Made by a program: the position numbers and the translations under genes
NCBI RefSeq assembly: GCF_000159955.1
Contig: NZ_GG695970.1
Coordinates: 609,157 to 621,332 of the forward strand
Direction: 5' to 3'
DNA: 12,176 bases
Source: Paenibacillus sp. oral taxon 786 str. D14
GTDB taxonomy: Bacteria > Bacillota > Bacilli > Paenibacillales > Paenibacillaceae
The notes under the pieces: model-generated
What the model was told of the DNA's origin: nothing
Databases searched by the model: none
The model's input: the letters and a program-made list of their open reading frames with translations, nothing else
Shown here: in pieces, positions 1 through 6,375 of the stretch
Layout of the letters: each line of letters opens with the position of its first letter
How positions within the stretch are numbered: the stretch's first letter is position 1

Positions 1-61
1 ATCAACTATCGTGGTTATTCTATTATATGAAAAATGCCCGTTTCTTCACAAATTTGATTTA

Positions 62-1237
62 TCAATACATGGAATAGGGAAGCCATCCTGCAAGCATCTG
101 GGTAACCATTAATGTATCGCGATCAATCAAGAAAGCTAGATGATAGAACTTATTCCATTCATTCCTGTGGTCATAGATATAATTTGCTTGGACAGCCTGA
201 AATGTACCATCATCCTGGAGCATATAAAAATAGTCGGCTATCCCTTGTCCTGCATATCCCGTTGTACCGTAGGCTTCGAGTACGTCGAAGAGATTGCTGA
301 CGCCTAACTTGATCCCCAAGCTTGTGGTGATGGATTCATCCGTGCTTTCTACGTTCCATTGATCTACGGACCAATAATCCATTTTGTTCTCTTCATTAAA
401 ATGAACTGTTAGTAAGGGATAGATCTGTTTATTCATGATCCCGGATTCGCTAGTTTGCCCTAATGTTTTCTCAAGCTTTGTTCGTGTATCTCCTAGCCGT
501 AATACGTCATCACCAATCTTAACCGTAAGCCCATCCGCCGGTAGATTAACCAAGCTAAAAGAAGGGAACGATTTCACTTCACTAGAATCTTCTGCGGAGA
601 GTGCCTCTCTTGAAGAAAATTCAACTGGTCTCATTTCGAGCTTCATCATTCCGTTGACGGTTAAATGACGTAACAATTCAAGCGCTTCCGTTCTTGTCAG
701 CTTGCGATCCTTATCGAACTGAGACAATGATGTCGGCTGTCCTGGAAGCCAACTGCGAGAAAGAGCATAGGCGAAGGCGTCCGACTCCTGGAAATTAAGC
801 CCTTGTGCAGCAACAATGATTTGAATGGCTTGTCCTTGTGTAATTGGCGATTTTCTTGCACTCGGATCAATGACGCCTGCAGCCGGATATCGATACACTT
901 TTGCCATCTGATATACTCCGTCCATCCAATCGTCGTTATAGGAAGCACTCGGCATCGCAAGGCCAAACCCCCGAAACATCATTTTCAAAAATTCAGCTTC
1001 ACTTGCAAGCTGATCCGGCTTAACAGTTCCATCTGGAAAGCCATCAATAATATGCTGATTTGCTCCCCAACGAAATAATAGCTCCGCAGGGTGCTTGCGC
1101 AAGTCGGAAGGAGTAGTTTGAAATGGAGAAGAGTCGACCTCCAAGTCGAAGGTTGCGGGAGATTGACTGTGTACGGTTCCTTGACTAAGGAATGCTAAAA
1201 TAACTAAAAAAACAGGAATTGAACAGATCTTTTTCAT
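62..1237 (-). CDS. Exported SLH-repeat protein of unknown function
   Basis: A 391-residue protein, probably attached to the cell surface. Residues 1-24 form a typical signal peptide: MKK, a hydrophobic stretch, then a polar region with a likely cut after VHS. Three SLH-like segments follow at about 50-91 (WGANQHIIDGFPDGTVKP), 104-145 (AAGVIDPSARKSPITQGQA) and 155-192 (FDKDRKLTRTEALELL). By family knowledge SLH triplets bind pyruvylated secondary cell-wall polymer, which would hold the protein on the wall. The C-terminal half (about 236-391) has two similar turns, LRLGDTRTKLEKTLGQ and IKLGVSNLFDVLEAYG, resembling repeats common in Paenibacillus exported proteins. I cannot assign a function to them. 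The ATG is supported by AAAGGTAGG five nt upstream. No catalytic motif is visible. An SLH-bearing exported protein is fairly sure; its role is unknown. Confidence 0.85.
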   Translation of the reverse strand: MKKICSIPVFLVILAFLSQGTVHSQSPATFDLEVDSSPFQTTPSDLRKHPAELLFRWGANQHIIDGFPDGTVKPDQLASEAEFLKMMFRGFGLAMPSASYNDDWMDGVYQMAKVYRYPAAGVIDPSARKSPITQGQAIQIIVAAQGLNFQESDAFAYALSRSWLPGQPTSLSQFDKDRKLTRTEALELLRHLTVNGMMKLEMRPVEFSSREALSAEDSSEVKSFPSFSLVNLPADGLTVKIGDDVLRLGDTRTKLEKTLGQTSESGIMNKQIYPLLTVHFNEENKMDYWSVDQWNVESTDESITTSLGIKLGVSNLFDVLEAYGTTGYAGQGIADYFYMLQDDGTFQAVQANYIYDHRNEWNKFYHLAFLIDRDTLMVTQMLAGWLPYSMY

Positions 1238-1270
1238 AACAACCTACCTTTCTGGAAATATCTTCTTTAA

Positions 1271-1299
1271 CGTATATCGGAATCTAAAAGATAGGTCAT
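1271..1299 (-). promoter_or_regulatory. Candidate σA promoter of the SLH-protein gene
   Basis: Read on the minus strand, ATGACC (1294-1299) and TATACG (1271-1276) are separated by 17 nt. Each matches its σA consensus box at 4 of 6 positions. The site lies just downstream of the preceding gene's terminator and 34 nt before the ATG, which is where a promoter is needed. The match is weak. Confidence 0.3.
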
Positions 1300-1303
1300 T
1301 AGC

Positions 1304-1344
1304 GATAAAAAACGCGGGACGCTCCTTTATTAGGAAAGTCCCGC
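1304..1344 (-). terminator. Intrinsic terminator of the LysM-M14 peptidase gene
   Basis: On the minus strand, GCGGGAC (1338-1344) pairs perfectly with GTCCCGC (1314-1320). The loop can also fold further (TCCT/AGGA). The right arm is followed by CG and six T residues (complement of 1307-1312). It starts 22 nt after the peptidase stop codon and separates that gene from the SLH-protein gene. Confidence 0.88.
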
Positions 1345-1366
1345 ACGCACACATTATAATCTTCGT

Positions 1367-2557
1367 TTACATATACAAGCTCGCCAGCAAGATCCCCAAG
1401 CTCTCCTCGTAAATTTCGTCGAATTGGGATAACGGCAGCGGATTTACGCCGGTTCCGAGTTCGATCGTAAATCCGGGACGCCGGAATTCATAGATGAACC
1501 AATCCTTAAATCCGGCATAGCTTTCCACGTTCCGGACCGGCTTGTAGCCACTGACCCGGGCGAACTCGTTTACGATCGTCTCAGCATACGCAGGTTCGCG
1601 GTTTTCAAAGCCCCAATAGATCTCCTCCCCTTGGGTATGGAAGGCCAAGACATGATCAAAATCGCTCTGCCGAACCAGGTTGGCCATGGCGATCGCTTCA
1701 GGTTCGGTCAGCGGGGCGGTGCCTGGATAATCCCGTGGACCGCGCTCCACTGGGTTTCTGGCAACCTCACGTTCCCATAACGCCGGGAACTGATCGTTCA
1801 AATCTACGCCATTGATATTGGCCTTCCATCCCTGAAAATCGGTGTTGCCGCCGTTGTAGGACAGCACATTGCTGCGGTAAGGTTCCTCGGCAGGCAATCC
1901 ATGGATCACCAGGTCTACGCCGTCCGGGTTCACCATCGGCACCATGGAGAGGGTGGCTCCTTCGTAATAAGGCCACATGTGCAGACCGCGAATGGTGCTG
2001 TTATTCGTTAGCGCAAGCAGATATTGGTTCAGGAATTTGATCAACACCGGCGTCGTGATCCATTCATTTGCATGAAAAGCTCCGTTAACATGCACTTGTT
2101 TGCTGCCTTTACCGATGCGTAGTTCGGGGATCGGTTTGTTCATGACCGAATTGCCGATATTCCGATAGGCGATAAACGGATAAATGTCCATCAACCGGTT
2201 TAAATCGTCCCGCAAGGCGGCGTAATCATAGGGTTTGCGGATGTCGACCACGAACCAGGTGACCCGCAGCGGAAGCTGCAGCCGTTGTCCGATCGTAAGG
2301 TGATTTGGATTCACCGACTGGTTCAGCAGCAGGATTACATCCAGAGAAACCCCGCGGTCCCTGGACAGCTTCCAGATGGAATCCCCGGCTTTCACCTTAT
2401 ATTCACTGGTGACAAAACCAGGGATATGGATGGTCTGACCCACATTTAAGCTCTCCGCTTGTATCCCTGGATTGGAATCCACAATCAACTGCAGCGGCAG
2501 TTGGAAAATTTGACTGTAATACCATAACGTATCCCCTGAACGCACTTGTACCCGCAT
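1367..2557 (-). CDS. LysM-LysM-M14 γ-D-glutamyl-L-diamino acid endopeptidase
   Basis: A 396-residue zinc carboxypeptidase-fold enzyme, predicted to cut the γ-D-glutamyl to meso-diaminopimelate bond of peptidoglycan stem peptides. Two LysM modules (about 2-46 and 52-96) would bind glycan. The M14 domain (about 105-396) carries HANE, giving zinc ligands His162 and Glu165. The third ligand is His307 (LAFHTQGEE) and the catalytic acid is Glu366 (FTIELGTG). Length and layout match endopeptidase I of Lysinibacillus sphaericus, a sporulation-associated enzyme, as I remember that family. There is no signal peptide, as in that enzyme, so it may act in the mother cell or forespore or be released by lysis. 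The ATG has GGAGGG about 8 nt upstream. The gene is monocistronic, between its own terminator and the divergent bioB. Fold and catalytic residues are clear; the exact substrate is inferred from the family. Confidence 0.92.
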   Translation of the reverse strand: MRVQVRSGDTLWYYSQIFQLPLQLIVDSNPGIQAESLNVGQTIHIPGFVTSEYKVKAGDSIWKLSRDRGVSLDVILLLNQSVNPNHLTIGQRLQLPLRVTWFVVDIRKPYDYAALRDDLNRLMDIYPFIAYRNIGNSVMNKPIPELRIGKGSKQVHVNGAFHANEWITTPVLIKFLNQYLLALTNNSTIRGLHMWPYYEGATLSMVPMVNPDGVDLVIHGLPAEEPYRSNVLSYNGGNTDFQGWKANINGVDLNDQFPALWEREVARNPVERGPRDYPGTAPLTEPEAIAMANLVRQSDFDHVLAFHTQGEEIYWGFENREPAYAETIVNEFARVSGYKPVRNVESYAGFKDWFIYEFRRPGFTIELGTGVNPLPLSQFDEIYEESLGILLASLYM

Positions 2558-2641
2558 AACCTATCCCTCCTGCACATTTTTGCCCTATAACACCCTATGT
2601 AGGAGAAAGCACGCTCCATGCAAAAAATAAAGGATTCCTGC

Positions 2642-2670
2642 TTCACAATCAGTAAGCTTTCCTGTAGACT
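2642..2670 (+). promoter_or_regulatory. Candidate σA promoter of bioB
   Basis: TTCACA (2642-2647, 5 of 6) and TAGACT (2665-2670, 4 of 6) are spaced by 17 nt. Transcription would start near 2677, just before the BirA-type palindrome, so a bound repressor would block initiation or early elongation. The -10 overlaps the perfect 14-bp palindrome GACTTTATAAAGTC (2667-2680). Other -10 choices within the operator fit less well. Confidence 0.4.
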
Positions 2671-2681
2671 TTATAAAGTCA

Positions 2682-2717
2682 TATTGTTAACCTAAAACAA
2701 AGTTAAGGTTAACAATA
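2682..2717. promoter_or_regulatory. BirA-type biotin operator upstream of bioB
   Basis: The arms TATTGTTAACCT (2682-2693) and AGGTTAACAATA (2706-2717) are exact reverse complements across a 12-nt spacer. The TGTTAACC/GGTTAACA cores match the BirA box known from Bacillus and related Firmicutes biotin genes. In that system the biotin-protein ligase BirA, loaded with biotinoyl-AMP, binds as a dimer and represses. The site ends 32 nt before the bioB ATG. birA itself is not in the window. Confidence 0.88.
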
Positions 2718-2749
2718 AAACATTTAAACATAGAAAGCTGGGATGAGGA

Positions 2750-3751
2750 ATGAACCAAGGCAAGACGGAAGGACAGAGCTGGGACACCTTCGCCGAAAAA
2801 GCCCTGAGCGGTGCAGTTTTAACTTTGGAGGAGGGGGTGTCCGTATTACAAGCCAACAATGATCAATTGCTGCCGTTGATGAAGGCGGCTTATCGAGTGA
2901 GACGGCATTACTATGGCAATAAAGTTAAGCTCAACATGATCATCAATGCCAAAAGCGGACTATGCCCCGAAGATTGCGGGTACTGCTCCCAATCCTTGGT
3001 CTCAACGGCTTCGATTCCGAAATATCCGCTGCTCGACAGGGAAACGTTGGTCGCCGGAGCCCGTGAAGCATTACAGCGCAAGGCAGGAACGTATTGTATC
3101 GTGGCTTCCGGCAGGGGACCCACCGATAAAGAGCTCGAGCAAGTCGTTGAAGCGGTCGCTGAAATCCGCGCGACGATGCCGCTGAAGATTTGCGCTTGCC
3201 TCGGTATTCTAAGGGAGGAGCAGGCGGAGAAGCTCCGTGAAGCCGGAGTTCACCGCTACAACCACAATTTGAATACGAGCCGGGCGAACTATCCGTCGAT
3301 CACTACCACTCATACCTACGATCAACGCGTGGTAACAGTGAAAACGGCACGAGCGCATGGTATGTCTCCATGTTCCGGCGTGATTATCGGCATGGGTGAA
3401 TCCGATGAGGAAATCGTGGAGATGGCTTTGGCGCTGCGTGAATTGGATGCCGATTCGATTCCGATCAATTTTCTGAACGCGATCCCGGGGACGCCGCTCG
3501 AACATTCGGAGCGGGTACCGGCGCTAAAGGCGCTTAAGGTATTGGCTTTGTTCCGGTTTATCTGTCCGACGAAGGAAATCCGGGTAGCCGGCGGCCGGGA
3601 GATCAGTCTCCGTACGCTGCAGCCGCTATCCTTATATGCAGCGAATTCGATCTTTGTGGGCGACTACATGACGACGAGGGGGCAAGACGTAACTCTAGAT
3701 CACCAAATGATTGAGGATCTGGGCTTCGAAATTGAAGAAACCGCGATTTAA
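2750..3751 (+). CDS. bioB: Biotin synthase
   Basis: A 333-residue radical SAM enzyme that inserts sulfur into dethiobiotin, the last step of biotin synthesis, in the cytoplasm. The [4Fe-4S] cluster motif is CPEDCGYC (Cys72, Cys76, Cys79). Probable ligands of the second, sacrificial [2Fe-2S] cluster are Cys116 (TYCIVASGRGP), Cys148 (KICACLG), Cys208 (SPCSGVIIGMGE) and an Arg in the IRVAGGR segment. The YNHNLNTS motif is present, and length and sequence closely resemble Bacillus BioB. The ATG is the only sensible start: the frame closes with TGA just upstream, and homologues also begin MNQ. GGGATGAGG precedes it very closely. No other biotin gene is nearby, so the cell either has the rest elsewhere or takes up dethiobiotin or biotin. 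The BirA-type operator upstream predicts repression when biotin is plentiful. Confidence 0.96.
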   Translation: MNQGKTEGQSWDTFAEKALSGAVLTLEEGVSVLQANNDQLLPLMKAAYRVRRHYYGNKVKLNMIINAKSGLCPEDCGYCSQSLVSTASIPKYPLLDRETLVAGAREALQRKAGTYCIVASGRGPTDKELEQVVEAVAEIRATMPLKICACLGILREEQAEKLREAGVHRYNHNLNTSRANYPSITTTHTYDQRVVTVKTARAHGMSPCSGVIIGMGESDEEIVEMALALRELDADSIPINFLNAIPGTPLEHSERVPALKALKVLALFRFICPTKEIRVAGGREISLRTLQPLSLYAANSIFVGDYMTTRGQDVTLDHQMIEDLGFEIEETAI

Positions 3752-3812
3752 TAGAAAGATAGCGCCACGCTTTGTTATCCGGTAAACTGGATGAAGTAAG
3801 AATTCTAATAAC

Positions 3813-3820
3813 GTGGTGAT
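3813..3820 (+). promoter_or_regulatory. Ribosome binding site that fixes the bceR start
   Basis: GTGGTGAT matches the anti-SD complement GAGGTGAT at 7 of 8 positions. It lies 4 nt before the TTG at 3825. The two GTG codons that could extend the frame (3813, 3816) are part of this site, so they are unlikely to be the start. Confidence 0.6.
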
Positions 3821-3824
3821 TTGC

Positions 3825-4517
3825 TTGTTTCAAATCATGTTAATCGAAGACGATCCATCCTTATTTCAGGAAATCCGCGAACGACTGCAGCAATGGTCTT
3901 ATGGAGTGCATGGCGTTCGGGATTTCGGCAATGTGCTGGAGGAGCTTACGGCGGTTCGTCCGGACCTGGTTCTGATTGATATCCAGCTGCCCAAATTTGA
4001 TGGGTTTCATTGGTGCCGACAAATCCGTGCCCGTTCCAACGTGCCGATCATTTTCTTATCTTCCCGCGACCATCCCGCCGATATGGTGATGTCTATGCAG
4101 CTAGGGGCGGATGATTTTGTTCAGAAGCCGTTCCATTTCGAAGTGCTGATCGCTAAAATCCAGGCGACGCTTCGCCGGGTCTACAATTATAATACCGAAC
4201 GCGTTGAGCTGCGGACGTGGCGCGGAGCGACTATCGAATATGGGCGCAACACCGTCACGGCAGAGCAGGGGACGATCGAGTTAACGAAAAACGAGATGCT
4301 CATCCTCAAGCTGCTGGTGGAGCAGAAGAATCGCATTGTCAGCCGCGAGGAGCTGATCCGCAGTTTATGGGATAACGAGCATTTCGTCAGCGACAATACT
4401 TTGACGGTCAACGTAAATCGGCTGCGCAAGAAGCTGGAGAACCTCGGGCTGGACGCTTATATCGAGACAAAGGTAGGTCAAGGATATATGGCAACCGAAG
4501 AGGTTCAGGTGTTATGA
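3825..4517 (+). CDS. bceR: BceR-like OmpR-family response regulator
   Basis: A cytoplasmic transcription factor, phosphorylated by the kinase encoded next to it. I choose the TTG at 3825 (230 residues): it gives MFQIMLIEDD, the usual N-terminus of this family, and a good SD lies before it. A GTG at 3813 would add only four residues. The receiver domain (about 1-115) has the acidic pair in IEDD, phosphoacceptor Asp52 (LIDIQLPKFDG) and Lys101 (VQKPF). The winged-helix DNA-binding domain (about 135-228) has the recognition region TLTVNVNRLRKKLE and the final wing ETKVGQGYMA. By family knowledge it activates the linked ABC transporter genes when peptide antibiotics are present. The stop overlaps the kinase start by 4 nt (ATGA). 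I see no clear promoter, so it may have its own weak one or be read from bioB. Confidence 0.92.
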   Translation: MFQIMLIEDDPSLFQEIRERLQQWSYGVHGVRDFGNVLEELTAVRPDLVLIDIQLPKFDGFHWCRQIRARSNVPIIFLSSRDHPADMVMSMQLGADDFVQKPFHFEVLIAKIQATLRRVYNYNTERVELRTWRGATIEYGRNTVTAEQGTIELTKNEMLILKLLVEQKNRIVSREELIRSLWDNEHFVSDNTLTVNVNRLRKKLENLGLDAYIETKVGQGYMATEEVQVL

Positions 4518-5521
4518 TCGGAAAATATTTGCGTGAGCGCCTCAGCTGGATCTTGCTCGTCTTCGGCCTGCAGCTCTTGCTCCTCTTCGTCGCCGCCATC
4601 GACCGGACGATTCCGTTTATGCCGATGCTGTATATCGTTTTCTTATCGATCTTGGGATTTGGGGCATTTCTACTGATTCGGTATCCGAAGGAAAGCCGGT
4701 TTTATCAAAGCCTGGCCGCCTGGGATGACACGTACGATTTGAGCGTGATCGCTGCGCCGGAAAGCCCGCTGGAGGGAATCGTTATGGACCGGTTAAGCGA
4801 GCAAACGGACAAGTTCCGCAAGGAAACGTCGCAGCTTGTCGCCCAGCTGGAAGAGGAGAAGGACGAGCTGATGGCCTGGATTCATGAGGTGAAAACACCG
4901 CTCACCGCCATGCGGCTGATGATCGATCGGATGGGCGACGAGCCGCTCAAAGAGCAGCTTCACCTGGAGTGGCTGCGCATCCACCTGCTGCTGGACCGCC
5001 AGCTGCACCAGAAGCGGATTCCGTTTATCGAGAACGATCTCTACATCGAACAGGTGAAGCTGGAGCCGCTGCTGGTTCAAGAGATCCGGGAGCTAAGAGC
5101 ATGGTGTTTGCAAAAAGGCATCGGCTTTGACGTCCATCTGCCTGTCCAAGAGGTGCTGTCGGATGCCAAATGGCTGGCGTTTATCGTTCGGCAACTGCTA
5201 ACCAATGCGGTGAAATATAGCGAAGCCTCCGATATCTGCGTGGAATCAGGGATTTCGCCGGAAGGACAGGCCTGGCTCAGCGTCCGCGACAAAGGGCGGG
5301 GGATCGATGCCAAGGACCTGCCGCGTATCTTCGAGAAAGGATTTACCTCTACGCGGAACCACGAGGATCATGCGGCTACCGGCATGGGATTATACTTGGT
5401 GAAAAAAGCGGCGGATTCCCTGTCAATCCGGATCAAGGTCGACTCGAAGCCCGGCGGGGGCACCGCTTTTACGTTGTTTTTCCCAAGAAGTAATGCATAC
5501 GTTCATACGCTAGGCATGTGA
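4514..5521 (+). CDS. bceS: BceS-like intramembrane-sensing histidine kinase
   Basis: A 335-residue membrane kinase with two TM helices (about 10-29 and 36-56) joined by only a few outside residues (DRTIPFMP). It therefore has no sensor domain of its own, which is the hallmark of Bce-type kinases that read the state of their partner transporter. The cytoplasmic part has a coiled-coil-like stretch (about 93-120) and the phosphorylated His124 in WIHEVKTPLTAMRL. The ATP-binding motifs are N box LLTNAVKY (Asn231), G1 DKGRGID (259-265), F box IFEKGFTS and G2 ATGMGLYL. The gene starts inside the regulator stop (ATGA), which points to translational coupling. Its last codons and stop lie inside the hairpin described at 5512-5551. 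The antibiotic sensed cannot be told from sequence. Confidence 0.93.
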   Translation: MIGKYLRERLSWILLVFGLQLLLLFVAAIDRTIPFMPMLYIVFLSILGFGAFLLIRYPKESRFYQSLAAWDDTYDLSVIAAPESPLEGIVMDRLSEQTDKFRKETSQLVAQLEEEKDELMAWIHEVKTPLTAMRLMIDRMGDEPLKEQLHLEWLRIHLLLDRQLHQKRIPFIENDLYIEQVKLEPLLVQEIRELRAWCLQKGIGFDVHLPVQEVLSDAKWLAFIVRQLLTNAVKYSEASDICVESGISPEGQAWLSVRDKGRGIDAKDLPRIFEKGFTSTRNHEDHAATGMGLYLVKKAADSLSIRIKVDSKPGGGTAFTLFFPRSNAYVHTLGM

Positions 5522-5551
5522 CAACATTGTCACATGCCTGTTTGTTTTGTT
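5512..5551 (+). terminator. Intrinsic terminator overlapping the end of bceS
   Basis: AGGCATGTGACA (5512-5523) and TGTCACATGCCT (5528-5539) form a perfect 12-bp stem with a 4-nt loop (ACAT). It is followed by the U-rich tail TGTTTGTTTTGTT. The kinase stop codon TGA (5519-5521) is in the left arm, so ribosomes ending translation would cover half the stem. It should limit read-through from the regulator/kinase pair into the transporter pair. Confidence 0.82.
5517..5534. promoter_or_regulatory. Probable BceR operator of the bceAB promoter
   Basis: TGTGACA (5517-5523), ACAT, TGTCACA (5528-5534) is a perfect 7-4-7 inverted repeat. It fits the TNACA-N4-TGTNA pattern I know for BceR-type regulators upstream of their transporter genes. 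The nearest -10-like boxes before bceA are TAAGGT (5582-5587) and TAAGAT (5587-5592), and neither has a good -35, as expected for an activated promoter. The repeat centre would lie roughly 70 bp upstream of the start point. The same bases form the terminator stem. Confidence 0.6.
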
Positions 5552-5619
5552 CGGGAAATCGCAGGAATTGTCCCTCCCGGGTAAGGTAAGATAAGGGCAG
5601 GATAAAGGAGTGATTAATC

Positions 5620-6375
5620 ATGGCTATACTTGAAGCCAGCAAAATTCATAAAAGTTATGGCAACAAATTTAATCGCCAGGAAGTGTTGAAAGGGATTGAC
5701 CTGAATGTAGAGAAGGGTGAGTTCGTTAGCATTATGGGGGCGTCCGGCTCCGGCAAGACGACCTTATTAAACGTGCTTTCTTCGATCGATAAAGTCAGTC
5801 TCGGCAGCATTAAAATTGAAGGCAAAGAGTTCACGGGGCTGAAGGAGAAGGAGTTGGCCAAATTCCGCAAATCCCATCTCGGCTTTATTTTTCAGGAATA
5901 CAATTTGCTGGATACGTTAACGGTCAAAGAAAACGTGCTGCTGCCGCTCTCGATCAAGAACGTCTCCCGCAAGGAGGCGGACCTGAAGTTTCAGGAGATC
6001 GCCACCGAGCTTGGCATTTACGAAATTAAAGACAAGTATCCCAATGAAATATCGGGGGGACAAAAGCAGCGGACTTCCGCCGCACGGGCGTTTATCCACG
6101 ATCCGAGCATTATTTTTGCCGATGAGCCGACGGGCGCACTGGATTCGAAATCAGCTTCCGATTTGCTAAATAAGCTGAGCGAGCTCAACCGGAAAATCGC
6201 GGCAACGATTATTATGGTCACCCATGATCCGGTGGCGGCAAGCTACACCAGTCGCGTCGTGTTTATCAAGGATGGACAAATTTATTCGCAGCTGAATAAA
6301 GGCGACGAGTCGCGACAGTCGTTCTTCAACGACATCATCAAAGCGCAGGGCGTATTGGGCGGGGTGCAGGAATGA
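5620..6375 (+). CDS. bceA: BceA-like ABC transporter ATPase
   Basis: A 251-residue ATP-binding subunit that pairs with the permease encoded next to it to give a peptide-antibiotic resistance and sensing transporter of the Bce/MacB-like group. Visible motifs are Walker [10 protein letters not shown] (40-48), Q-loop [12 protein letters not shown] (Gln92), signature ISGGQKQR (144-151), Walker B IIFADE (164-169), D-loop GALDS and switch His202 (MVTHDP). Length and the [14 protein letters not shown] wording fit BceA. The start has GGAGTGATT upstream at good spacing. It follows the hairpin region at 5512-5551, so it probably has its own BceR-dependent promoter. The stop overlaps the permease start by 4 nt. 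By family knowledge the complex frees lipid-cycle targets from bound peptides and passes information to the kinase. Confidence 0.94.
   Translation: MAILEASKIHKSYGNKFNRQEVLKGIDLNVEKGEFVSIMGASGSGKTTLLNVLSSIDKVSLGSIKIEGKEFTGLKEKELAKFRKSHLGFIFQEYNLLDTLTVKENVLLPLSIKNVSRKEADLKFQEIATELGIYEIKDKYPNEISGGQKQRTSAARAFIHDPSIIFADEPTGALDSKSASDLLNKLSELNRKIAATIIMVTHDPVAASYTSRVVFIKDGQIYSQLNKGDESRQSFFNDIIKAQGVLGGVQE

Noticed and set aside
1..61. Possible terminator after the SLH-protein gene
   Set aside because: The minus strand shows CGGGCATTTTT but no complementary arm within the window, so a hairpin cannot be supported.
3777..3795. Hairpin ATCCG/TGGAT after bioB considered as a terminator
   Set aside because: The stem is five pairs including one G-T, with no following T tract.
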